From Flavobacteriaceae bacterium (GTDB taxonomy: Bacteria; Bacteroidota; Bacteroidia; Flavobacteriales; Flavobacteriaceae): a stretch of DNA of 37,868 nucleotides. A program made the translations under genes and the position numbers. The notes under the pieces are model-generated. The model did no database searches and had not been told where the DNA came from. It saw only the letters and a list, made by a program, of their open reading frames with translations. Below are positions 23,737 through 32,056 of the stretch, in pieces (the first letter of the stretch is position 1; each line of letters opens with the position of its first letter). The stretch spans positions 1-37,868 of the forward strand of contig CANKLE010000010.1 in assembly GCA_947483075.1 (NCBI GenBank). Reading direction: 5' to 3'.

Positions 23737-24646
23737 ATTTAACGAGTTCAGAATAAGGCAAGATCGTGTGGTAGCCCTTTTGTTCGAAATAGGTAGAAGG
23801 ATCAGATTTGCTGAGCACTAAAACAAAATCTCCGCCCCAAGCCCCCAAACTTTTTACCATTCCATCAAAATCTGGGAAGTAGGCTTCTTGCACGGTTTGC
23901 ATTTCCAATAAATTACTGAGTATCGTTTCGTGTTTTTGCAAGTTAACGAACCAATTTGCATAGGAGGTGTCGGCCAAAAGGGCTTCTGTAATTGCACTGA
24001 TCTCTTCACAATGGTCGGCCAAGCGGTGTTGTTTTTTATAATAGGCCGCAATCGCTTCTTTGCTGCTTTGTTTTTGGTTGAGGTACACAAAGTACAACTG
24101 TGCTTTGCAAAGCGGATCGAGTGTTTCTGGAGAAACTAGGGGGGTTTCATTCACTAACGAATAGACCACCGCCGAATCGTGTTGCGCACAGGCAATGTCA
24201 TAGCCACTTCCGCCAAAACTGTCAAACAACAAACGGTAGGCATCTACTTGCGCCCATTGGGCAATGTTGTTCAGTAAAGTAGAGGAGGTTCCTAATCCCC
24301 ATTTTTTCGGAAAACTGAGTTCAGTGGTAACTGATAGGCCGCCCCTGTTTTTTAAAAAATCAGGATTGAATTGTTGTGCTTTTTGGAGTATGGTTAAAAG
24401 AGTCGTTCGAACGCTTTGCTCTGAGCTAGTTAGTGGAAATTGTATTTCTTCCCAATCGAGATGGGTTTCAAACCAACAACTGCCGTCGGCATCCAAGCTT
24501 GTCCAATGCAGTCCATTTTTTTCTGTGGGTTTTACCCGAAGCCATTGACCCAATTTGGTCGGCACAGCCAAGGCTTTGGCGCCACTCAGCACCACATACT
24601 CGCCTGTGAGTAAAAGTTTGCCGTTGCTGTAAAATTGCTGTTCCAT
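23735..24646 (-). CDS. GYDIA-family GHMP kinase
   Basis: A 303-residue GHMP-superfamily kinase. Visible: FYSNGKLLLTGEYVVLSGAK at the N-terminus, the ATP loop KKWGLGTSS (114-122), and GSGYDIA (146-152), the signature that names this Bacteroidota subgroup. The fold binds ATP and phosphorylates small alcohols or phosphates; mevalonate and phosphomevalonate kinases are members. The gene sits ten bases downstream of HMG-CoA reductase, so a role in mevalonate phosphorylation is a strong contextual inference, though substrate cannot be read directly. Confidence 0.88.
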   Translation of the reverse strand: MEQQFYSNGKLLLTGEYVVLSGAKALAVPTKLGQWLRVKPTEKNGLHWTSLDADGSCWFETHLDWEEIQFPLTSSEQSVRTTLLTILQKAQQFNPDFLKNRGGLSVTTELSFPKKWGLGTSSTLLNNIAQWAQVDAYRLLFDSFGGSGYDIACAQHDSAVVYSLVNETPLVSPETLDPLCKAQLYFVYLNQKQSSKEAIAAYYKKQHRLADHCEEISAITEALLADTSYANWFVNLQKHETILSNLLEMQTVQEAYFPDFDGMVKSLGAWGGDFVLVLSKSDPSTYFEQKGYHTILPYSELVK

Positions 24647-24656
24647 CGGCTATTTG

Positions 24657-25973
24657 CTACGCTCTTAATTGTGCTACAAACGAAACTACGGCTGCGTGGG
24701 TCACTGTTTCTTTTTTGAAGTGCTGCTGCACCGCTAGACGTTCCTGTTCGGTAGCCTGTAGTTGTAATAAAATATTATTCAGGTGCATTTTCATATGTCC
24801 TTCTTGAATTCCCGTTGTAGTAAGGGAACGCAGTGCTGCAAAATTTTGGGCCAATCCAGCAACTGCTACAAGCTGCATGAGTTCGTGTGCCGATGGTTTT
24901 TGCAAGAGTTCCATGCTCCATTTCACCAAGGGATGCAAGTTGGTCAAGCCGCCCACGGTTCCTAAAGCCAAGGGGATTTCAATCCAAAATTTAAATAGGC
25001 CATTTTCTATAGTTGCATGCGTTAAGCTGCGGTATTGTCCATCTCGGGCAGCATAAGCGTGTACCCCTGCTTCGACGGCTCTAAAATCATTTCCGGTTGC
25101 CAAGACCACCGCATCAATGCCATTCATAATTCCCTTATTGTGGGTTACCGCACGAAAAGGCTCAACTTGCGCGATTTGAACCGCTTGCACAAATTTCTCG
25201 GCAAACTCGGCAGGATGCTCTAGTTTTTTTTCGGCTAACTCTTCAACCGGGCAAGAAACTTCGGCGCGTACCAAACAATTGGGCACATAATTTGACAAAA
25301 TACTCATGACTATCTGAATGTCTTTCTCGGCTTCGGTAAATTCAGTATAACCTTGCGCTTCAGTAGTAAGAGTTTTGGCAAACTGTTCTAAACACGAATT
25401 GATAAAATTCGCTCCCATCGAATCTTTGGTCTCGAAGGTAGCGTGCAACTGAAAATAGTGCGACAATTTATGGGTTTGGTTGCGCAATTCGATGTGGCTA
25501 ATTCCGCCGCCGCGCGCTTCCATATTTTTGGTAATTTCTTGGGTGGCTTCCCGCAATTTCGGTTGAATGTATTGCACGAAGCGCTCTAATTTCTCGGCAT
25601 CGCCTTGGTAGATAAAATGCACTTGCCCTATTTTTTCGGAGTTGATCACTTGGGTTTTGAATCCGCCGCGACTGGCCCAAAATTTGGCCGATTTGGCTGC
25701 AGCAGCCACCACCGAACTTTCCTCAATCGCCATAGGGATAGTATAGTTTTTCCCGTTGATCACAAAATTGGGTGCGACACCCAAAGGCAAATAAAAATTA
25801 CTCACGGTGTTTTCTATAAATTCATCGTGCAATTTTTGCAGCGCTTGGTCGGAGTTCCAATATTTTTTGAGTAAGGCCGTTGCTTCGTGGGGAGTGGTAA
25901 AATACTGTTCAGACAACCACTGAAGTTTGTCTTCTTTGCTCAATTTTGAAAATCCGGCAATGGCGTGCGTCAT
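24657..25973 (-). CDS. Hydroxymethylglutaryl-CoA reductase, class II
   Basis: A 438-residue cytoplasmic enzyme of class II. Motifs: PMAIEESSVVAAAAKSA (80-96) with catalytic Glu84; THNKGIMNGIDAVVLATGND with the catalytic Lys and Asp; and EGHMKMHLNN near the C-terminus with His393. These line up with the Pseudomonas mevalonii enzyme's catalytic set. That class was first described as degradative, but in Bacteroidota with a mevalonate pathway it is expected to make mevalonate for isoprenoids. It forms a two-gene operon with the GYDIA kinase. Confidence 0.93.
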   Translation of the reverse strand: MTHAIAGFSKLSKEDKLQWLSEQYFTTPHEATALLKKYWNSDQALQKLHDEFIENTVSNFYLPLGVAPNFVINGKNYTIPMAIEESSVVAAAAKSAKFWASRGGFKTQVINSEKIGQVHFIYQGDAEKLERFVQYIQPKLREATQEITKNMEARGGGISHIELRNQTHKLSHYFQLHATFETKDSMGANFINSCLEQFAKTLTTEAQGYTEFTEAEKDIQIVMSILSNYVPNCLVRAEVSCPVEELAEKKLEHPAEFAEKFVQAVQIAQVEPFRAVTHNKGIMNGIDAVVLATGNDFRAVEAGVHAYAARDGQYRSLTHATIENGLFKFWIEIPLALGTVGGLTNLHPLVKWSMELLQKPSAHELMQLVAVAGLAQNFAALRSLTTTGIQEGHMKMHLNNILLQLQATEQERLAVQQHFKKETVTHAAVVSFVAQLRA

Positions 25974-25998
25974 AGTTTGCTAAGTTTAGAAAAGCATA

Positions 25999-26006
25999 CA
26001 AATATA
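25999..26006 (-). promoter_or_regulatory. Predicted -7 promoter box of the HMG-CoA reductase operon
   Basis: Reads TATATTTG on the minus strand, an exact TAnnTTTG match, 25 bases before the ATG at 25973, in the gap shared with the divergent peptidase gene. Confidence 0.45.
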
Positions 26007-26116
26007 AAGGATACGAGTGGGATTGCACACGAAATTTGTTACGAACTTTGCTCACTCACTCTAAGATTTGAGTAGAATTTATTTCTAAAATGTGACAATA
26101 ATTGCAATTTTTTCAC

Positions 26117-26124
26117 TAAAATTG
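26117..26124 (+). promoter_or_regulatory. Weak -7-like box upstream of the DPP4 gene
   Basis: TAAAATTG, one mismatch from TAnnTTTG, 26 bases before the ATG. It is the only candidate seen in this divergent gap for the plus strand. Confidence 0.25.
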
Positions 26125-26150
26125 AATGTTTTTAAAACGCCTTATTATTT

Positions 26151-28322
26151 ATGAAAGTACTCCAAATTTTAGCCTTTGTTTTCGCCCTTCAGTTTTCGGT
26201 TTTGGCGCAACAAAAAATCACTGTCGAGGATATTTATACCGGCACCTTCCGCGCCAAAGGAATGGACGAATTACAAGCCTTAAAAAACACCAATCAATAC
26301 ACCGTTCTTAACTACGACCGCAGTTCCCAAACCATGCAAATCGACTTGTATGATTTTGCTACGCTACAAAAAGTAAGTACCCTATTGGACACCAAAAATC
26401 AACCCTTGCTCCAAGAGGGCATTGACAGTTATGTGTTTAGTCCCAATGAGAAACAAATTTTATTGGCATCCAACTCCAACCAAATCTACCGTCATTCGTT
26501 CACCGCCGATTATTATTTGTATGATTTGGGTTCAAAATCGGTTGCCAAATTGTTTGATTTTCCGGTGCAAGAACCCACCTTTTCTCCCGATGGGACACTG
26601 CTCGCTTATGCCAAAGACAACAATTTGTTTGTGTATAATATAGCTGCCAAATCAACGATTCAACTTACTACCGATGGTCGTAAAAACGCCATCATCAACG
26701 GAATTACCGATTGGGTATATGAAGAAGAATTTGCCTTTGTTCGCGCGTTTGACTGGAGCAAAGACAGCAAAAAACTGGCCTACATCAAATTTGACGAATC
26801 CCAGGTGCCAGAATTCAGCATGTCTATTTTTCATAAAGACTTATACCCCACCATCGAAACATTCAAGTACCCCAAAGCCGGCGAAAAAAATTCGGAAGTT
26901 TCCCTGCATGTTTTTGATCTGGCCTCCAATCAAACCAAAACCGTTGATTTATCGGCCTACCACGATTTTTACATTGCGCGGTTGCAATGGACGGCCGAAG
27001 CCAATACCTTGTCGGCACAAGTGCTCAATAGGCACCAGGACAATTTAGATTTGTTGTTTATCAACGGATCTACCTTGCAAACCCGAGTGGCACTCAACGA
27101 AAAAGACAAGGCCTATGTAGACGTAACCGACAACCTCACTTTTTTACCCGATAACAGTTTTATTTGGACCAGCGAAAAAGACGGATTCAACCACATTTAT
27201 TGGTATGATTCAGCCGGGAAATTAAAAAACCAGATCACCCAAGGCAATTGGGAAGTTACCGCTTATTATGGCTACGACGCCAAGACTAAGTCTATTTTGT
27301 ATCAATCAACGGAGGCCGGTTCGATCAATCGTGCGGTTTATAAAATAGGATTAAGCGGTAAAAATAAGCAGTGTTTGTCGGCCAAAACGGGTACGAATGC
27401 GGCCACCTTTAGTCCCAATTTTGGCCATTTTATAGAAACGTATTCCTCGGCTAGTCAACCCACACAATATAGTTTGCATGACACGAAGTCGGGAAAATTG
27501 CTCAAAAATATTGAGTCGAATGAGGCATTGCAAAGCAAATTGACCAACTACAATTTGGGTGCCAAAGAATTTTTTGTACTCAAAACCGCCGAAGGCCACG
27601 AACTAAATGCCTGGATTTTAAAACCCAAAGATTTTGACCCTTCGCGCAAATACCCGCTGTTGATGTACCAATATTCTGGACCGGGTTCGCAACAAGTAAA
27701 CAACGATTGGAACAGCGCCGATGATTATTGGTTTCAATCCTTAGCACAACAAGGCTATTTAGTGGCTTGTGTAGACGGCAGAGGCACCGGATTTAAGGGA
27801 GCAGCCTTCAAAAAATGCACCCAAAAAGAATTGGGCAAATACGAAGTCGAAGACCAAATTGCGGCAGCCAAGGTGTTGGGTACTTATCCCTACATAGACG
27901 CCGCGCGCATTGGGATTTGGGGTTGGTCGTATGGCGGATTTATGGCCAGCAATTGCATCTTGAAAGGCGCCGATATATTCAAAATGGCCGTGGCGGTAGC
28001 ACCCGTAACCAGCTGGCGTTTTTATGACAGCATTTACACCGAACGGTATTTGCAAACTCCCCAAGAAAACCCAACGGGCTATGACGACAATTCGCCGATT
28101 AATCATGTGAATAAATTAAAAGGCAAATTCTTGCTCATTCACGGATCGGGCGACGACAATGTGCACCTGCAAAATTCCATGCAAATGATGGAGGCCTTAA
28201 TTCAGGCCAACAAGCAATTTGATTCGCAAATATATCCCGACAAAAATCACGGCATTTACGGAGGTAAAACGCGCATTCAGTTGTTTACCAAAATCACCAA
28301 CTTTATCAAAGAAAATTTATAA
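26151..28322 (+). CDS. Dipeptidyl peptidase IV (S9 family prolyl peptidase)
   Basis: A 723-residue exported peptidase with a signal peptide (MKVLQILAFVFALQFSVLAQ). The N-terminal two thirds is the beta-propeller domain; DWVYEEEFAF holds the double Glu that binds the free N-terminus of the substrate. The C-terminal alpha/beta-hydrolase domain has GWSYGG with Ser593, GSGDDNVH with Asp668 and KNHGIYGG with His700. It should remove X-Pro or X-Ala dipeptides from peptides in the periplasm. The next gene starts 30 bases on and encodes a di/tripeptide transporter, matching the product. Confidence 0.93.
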   Translation: MKVLQILAFVFALQFSVLAQQKITVEDIYTGTFRAKGMDELQALKNTNQYTVLNYDRSSQTMQIDLYDFATLQKVSTLLDTKNQPLLQEGIDSYVFSPNEKQILLASNSNQIYRHSFTADYYLYDLGSKSVAKLFDFPVQEPTFSPDGTLLAYAKDNNLFVYNIAAKSTIQLTTDGRKNAIINGITDWVYEEEFAFVRAFDWSKDSKKLAYIKFDESQVPEFSMSIFHKDLYPTIETFKYPKAGEKNSEVSLHVFDLASNQTKTVDLSAYHDFYIARLQWTAEANTLSAQVLNRHQDNLDLLFINGSTLQTRVALNEKDKAYVDVTDNLTFLPDNSFIWTSEKDGFNHIYWYDSAGKLKNQITQGNWEVTAYYGYDAKTKSILYQSTEAGSINRAVYKIGLSGKNKQCLSAKTGTNAATFSPNFGHFIETYSSASQPTQYSLHDTKSGKLLKNIESNEALQSKLTNYNLGAKEFFVLKTAEGHELNAWILKPKDFDPSRKYPLLMYQYSGPGSQQVNNDWNSADDYWFQSLAQQGYLVACVDGRGTGFKGAAFKKCTQKELGKYEVEDQIAAAKVLGTYPYIDAARIGIWGWSYGGFMASNCILKGADIFKMAVAVAPVTSWRFYDSIYTERYLQTPQENPTGYDDNSPINHVNKLKGKFLLIHGSGDDNVHLQNSMQMMEALIQANKQFDSQIYPDKNHGIYGGKTRIQLFTKITNFIKENL

Positions 28323-28352
28323 TTCACTAATCTCAACTAAAACCAATCAATT

Positions 28353-30029
28353 ATGTCAGAAACACAAGCAAAAACAGGACATCCAAAAGGACTTTGGGTG
28401 CTTTTCGGAACCGAAATGTGGGAGCGTTTCAATTTTTATGGTATGCGCGCCATCTTAACCTTATTCTTGGTAAATTCCTTAATGATGAAAGAAGAAGATG
28501 CTTCTTTGATCTACGGAGGATTTTTAGGGTTATGTTACCTTACCCCCATGTTGGGCGGATTTATCGCCGACCGATTTTTCGGAAACCGCAACTGTATTTT
28601 ATTGGGTGGTTTAATGATGGCCATCGGACAGTTTTTGTTGTTCTTTAGCGCCAGTGTGTTTGGCACCAATTTGCCTTTGGCTAATACCTTAATGTGGTCA
28701 GCCTTGGGGATTATTATTTTTGGTAATGGCTTCTTTAAACCCAATATCTCTTCGATGGTGGGAAGTTTGTATCCAAAACAAGAAAAAAGCAAACTCGATA
28801 CGGCCTTTACCATCTTCTACATGGGAATCAATTTGGGTGCTTTCCTAGGTCAATTAATTTGTCCACTTATTGGCGATGTAAAAGACAATGCAGGTATTCG
28901 TGATATTCATGCCTTCAAATGGGGATTCTTGGCTGCTTCTATGGCCATGTTAGTAGGGACTGCTGTATTCTATTTCTTGAAAAACAAATATGTGGTTACG
29001 CCAGAAGGCAAACCCTTGGGTGGATTACCTTCTAAAAATGAAGCCGCCGACTTTGAAGAAGGCGAATCACAAAAAGCGGTTTTTTCACAAAAAGCGTTAA
29101 TCCTTGCCGGAGTGGCATTCTTCAGTTTGGGTGCGTTGATCCATTTTGTTTTTGGACAAAACCTTATATACACCTTGATTTACTCGAGTGGTTTAACCTT
29201 AGCCGGATTGATTGTATCGGATACTTCCTTAACTAAAGTAGAGCGCGACCGTATTTTTGTAATCTACATTGTAGCCTTTTTCATTATTTTCTTCTGGGCT
29301 GCCTTTGAGCAAGCAGGATCTTCTTTGACCTTTATTGCCGACAACCAAACCGACCGTAATTTCTTTGGTTGGAACATGCCGCCGTCTATGGTTCAAATTT
29401 TCAACGGACTATTCGTTGTGGCTTTTGCCGTTCCGTTTTCTATGTTGTGGGATTACTTGCGCAGCAAAGACCGCGAGCCCATTTCTCCGATGAAACAATC
29501 GTTTGGATTGGCCTTGATTGCCTTGAGTTATTTTATCATTGCCTACAACGTAAAAGATTTGGGCAACAGCGGTTTATTGGCTATCAAATGGTTGATCTTG
29601 TTGTATTTAATCCAAACTTGTGCCGAGTTGTGCTTGTCGCCAATTGGCTTGTCGTTGGTGGGTAAATTATCACCCAAACGTTTTTCATCCTTATTATATG
29701 GGGTGTTCTTCTTGTCGAATGCCTCAGGCTATGCCTTGGCCGGAACCTTGGGGTCAATCATGCCAGCAACTGGAGATAAATTTTTAAAAGCCAAAGAACT
29801 GGGAATTGATTTGCAAGCGGTATTAGACAAAAAAATTACCTTGACTGCCGATCAAGCAGCCTTGTTGTCAGAAAACCAAATTACCGACCACAACCCTATT
29901 TTTGCAGGAGTTGAAATTCACAACCTGTTTGAGTTTTTCATGGTGTTTGTGGTGCTTACGGGACTAGCCGCCTTGATCTTGTTCTTACTCACACCAGTCT
30001 TGAAAAAGATGATGCACGGCGTGCGTTAA
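28353..30029 (+). CDS. POT-family proton-coupled peptide transporter 1
   Basis: A 558-residue MFS protein with about 12-14 membrane helices. The POT proton-coupling motif ExxERFxxYG is present as EMWERFNFYG (21-30), and FYMGINLGAF matches the second family signature (FYxxINxG). A polar insertion (about residues 220-240, GKPLGGLPSKNEAADFEEGE) and a 60-residue loop near the C-terminus make it longer than its tandem neighbour. It imports di- and tripeptides into the cytoplasm. Lying between the DPP4 gene and a second POT gene, it is probably part of one peptide-use operon. Confidence 0.92.
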   Translation: MSETQAKTGHPKGLWVLFGTEMWERFNFYGMRAILTLFLVNSLMMKEEDASLIYGGFLGLCYLTPMLGGFIADRFFGNRNCILLGGLMMAIGQFLLFFSASVFGTNLPLANTLMWSALGIIIFGNGFFKPNISSMVGSLYPKQEKSKLDTAFTIFYMGINLGAFLGQLICPLIGDVKDNAGIRDIHAFKWGFLAASMAMLVGTAVFYFLKNKYVVTPEGKPLGGLPSKNEAADFEEGESQKAVFSQKALILAGVAFFSLGALIHFVFGQNLIYTLIYSSGLTLAGLIVSDTSLTKVERDRIFVIYIVAFFIIFFWAAFEQAGSSLTFIADNQTDRNFFGWNMPPSMVQIFNGLFVVAFAVPFSMLWDYLRSKDREPISPMKQSFGLALIALSYFIIAYNVKDLGNSGLLAIKWLILLYLIQTCAELCLSPIGLSLVGKLSPKRFSSLLYGVFFLSNASGYALAGTLGSIMPATGDKFLKAKELGIDLQAVLDKKITLTADQAALLSENQITDHNPIFAGVEIHNLFEFFMVFVVLTGLAALILFLLTPVLKKMMHGVR

Positions 30030-30048
30030 TTTATAAATACCTATATCT

Positions 30049-31557
30049 ATGAATAGTAGTTCGTTAGAACCCATTCAGAATTTTACAGGCAAGTACCCCA
30101 AGCAATTGTGGTACTTGTTTTTTAGTGAAATGTGGGAACGATTCAGTTTCTATGGCATGCGTGGCATGTTGGTGGTGTTCATGGTTTCTAAATTGGGCAT
30201 GGACGACACTACCTCCCAATTGCAATATGGTGCTACCCAAGCCTGGGTCTATGCCTTTACTTTTGTAGGTGGCTTATTTGCCGACAAAATCCTAGGCTTC
30301 CGTAAATCGTTGTTTTGGGGCGGAATTTTAATGATCATTGGCAGTGTGATTTTGTCGATAAATCCACAGTCATTTTTCTTTATCGGAATCAGTTTTACCA
30401 TAGTGGGTACCGGTTTTTTTAAACCCAATATTTCTTCGATGGTAGGGCAATTGTACCACGAAAACGATGTGCGAAGAGATGCCGGTTTTTCTTTGTTTTA
30501 CGCTGGAGTAAATATTGGCGCGCTCATTGGAGGTTACCTCTGTATTGCGGTGGCCAATGGCAATTTGTTTTCCGACTTCATTCCAGAAACCCTGCGATGG
30601 AACTACGCCTTTGGTTTTGCCGCCGTGGTGATGGTCATCAGTTTGCTCACCTTTACCCAAACCCAAAAAAGCTTAGGGACTATTGGGCTTTCGCCATTGG
30701 CTAGTTGGCCAGCTCCCAAACGATTGGCCTATGAAGTAGGTACTTTTATTTTGTCACTGGCTTTAATTCCCGTAATCATATTGATGGTTGCCAATACCAC
30801 CTATACCGATTATTTTATGATGATCATTGGGCCGGCATCTATTTTGTATTTGTTTTATGAGATGCGCCAATTTAATGCGGCCGAAAATAAGAAGTTGTTG
30901 GCGGCCTTGGTGTTTATCCTTTTTTCCATTTTCTTTTGGGCTTTCTTCGAACAAAGTGGCGGCTCCCTGAGTTTATTTGCGTTAAACAATTTACACAATA
31001 CCGTGGTAGGCATTCCCTTGGATCCCAACGGAGTAAACAATTCGGCCAATTCGTTGTTTGTAATTGTTTTTGCTGCCCTAATTGGTTTGGTTTGGGTTTG
31101 GCTCGCCAAGCGAAAAATGGAACCCAATACGGTGGTGAAATTTGGTTTGGGCTTTTTGTTTTTGGCTGGTGGATTCTTTGTGTTTTATGCCACCCGCTTT
31201 TTTTCAGATAACCAAGGCAAAACCTCCCTCGATGTATTTACTTTGGGTTGGTTTGTGATTACGTTTGGCGAATTGTGTTTGTCGCCTATAGGCATGTCGG
31301 CCATGACCAAATTATCTCCCCAACGCACCCAAGCTGTTATTATGGGCATGTGGTTTTTGGCCAGCGCCTACGGCCAGTATTTTGCCGGTTTGCTTGGCGC
31401 CAATATTGCCACCGCTTCAGAACATGCGAGCAACCTTGCTCAGCTTCAAGTTTATACCGAGGGCTACAAACAATTGGCCATATATGCCCTGATTGCGGGT
31501 CTAGTTTTGGTGCTAATTTCACCTTGGGTAAAAAAACTCATGCAAGAAGTAAAATAA
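30049..31557 (+). CDS. POT-family proton-coupled peptide transporter 2
   Basis: A 502-residue paralogue of the preceding transporter, 19 bases downstream. It has the same motifs: EMWERFSFYG (27-36), FYAGVNIGAL, and the late-helix ITFGELCLSPIGMSAMTKLS also found in near-identical form in its neighbour. It lacks the long polar insertions of the first copy. The pair probably arose by tandem duplication and may differ in peptide preference. Confidence 0.92.
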   Translation: MNSSSLEPIQNFTGKYPKQLWYLFFSEMWERFSFYGMRGMLVVFMVSKLGMDDTTSQLQYGATQAWVYAFTFVGGLFADKILGFRKSLFWGGILMIIGSVILSINPQSFFFIGISFTIVGTGFFKPNISSMVGQLYHENDVRRDAGFSLFYAGVNIGALIGGYLCIAVANGNLFSDFIPETLRWNYAFGFAAVVMVISLLTFTQTQKSLGTIGLSPLASWPAPKRLAYEVGTFILSLALIPVIILMVANTTYTDYFMMIIGPASILYLFYEMRQFNAAENKKLLAALVFILFSIFFWAFFEQSGGSLSLFALNNLHNTVVGIPLDPNGVNNSANSLFVIVFAALIGLVWVWLAKRKMEPNTVVKFGLGFLFLAGGFFVFYATRFFSDNQGKTSLDVFTLGWFVITFGELCLSPIGMSAMTKLSPQRTQAVIMGMWFLASAYGQYFAGLLGANIATASEHASNLAQLQVYTEGYKQLAIYALIAGLVLVLISPWVKKLMQEVK

Positions 31558-31562
31558 ATTAC

Positions 31563-31570
31563 TACTTTCG
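31563..31570 (+). promoter_or_regulatory. Possible -7 box upstream of the thioredoxin-like gene
   Basis: TACTTTCG, one base off TAnnTTTG, 24 bases before the ATG and just after the transporter stop. If real, the thioredoxin-like gene can be transcribed alone. Confidence 0.3.
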
Positions 31571-31594
31571 AATTCTAAATTGAATACAGTTATT

Positions 31595-32053
31595 ATGAAA
31601 AAAATAGTCTTATTATTCGTGCTTGTTCTTGGCGGATTTGCTGCCCAAGCACAAGATATTTATTGGGAAACCAATGTCGAGAAAGCCGCTCAATTGTCTA
31701 TGAAGACAAACAAGCCTTTGTTGTTGTTTTTTACAGGCAGCGACTGGTGTGGCTGGTGCAAGCGTTTGCAAAAAGAAGTACTCAAAACAGCTGAGTTCGC
31801 GACATGGGCGCAAGACAATGTCATTTTAGTCGAATTGGATTTTCCGCATTTTCCTCAACCCGAAGAAATTGTACAACAAAATAGAGCTTTACAACAACTA
31901 TTCCAAGTACAAGGCTATCCAACGGTTTGGTTTACCAATGTGAGTATGAAAGAGGGCAAACTATCGTTAGATCGCTTAGGAAGCACAGGCTGGTTGGCCG
32001 GTGGCGCTCCTAAATGGTTGGAAACGGCCAATCAGATTATCGGAAAAAAATAA
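31595..32053 (+). CDS. Periplasmic thioredoxin-family protein
   Basis: A 152-residue protein with a signal peptide ending in AAQAQ (about residue 20) and a thioredoxin-like domain. GSDWCGWCKRLQ contains the redox pair Cys52 and Cys55 (CGWC), and GYPTVWF supplies the cis-proline loop. CGWC with the preceding SDW resembles the DUF255/thioredoxin_7 type rather than classical thioredoxin. It would reduce or oxidise disulphides of exported proteins. A TTG 15 bases upstream is possible, but ATG 31595 gives a normal signal peptide. It ends three bases from the convergent comEC stop. Confidence 0.88.
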   Translation: MKKIVLLFVLVLGGFAAQAQDIYWETNVEKAAQLSMKTNKPLLLFFTGSDWCGWCKRLQKEVLKTAEFATWAQDNVILVELDFPHFPQPEEIVQQNRALQQLFQVQGYPTVWFTNVSMKEGKLSLDRLGSTGWLAGGAPKWLETANQIIGKK

Positions 32054-32056
32054 TCG

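Noticed and set aside
28353..31557. Numerous minus-strand frames opposite the two transporter genes
   Set aside because: They follow the codon pattern of the real genes and show no start context, domain or membrane logic of their own.
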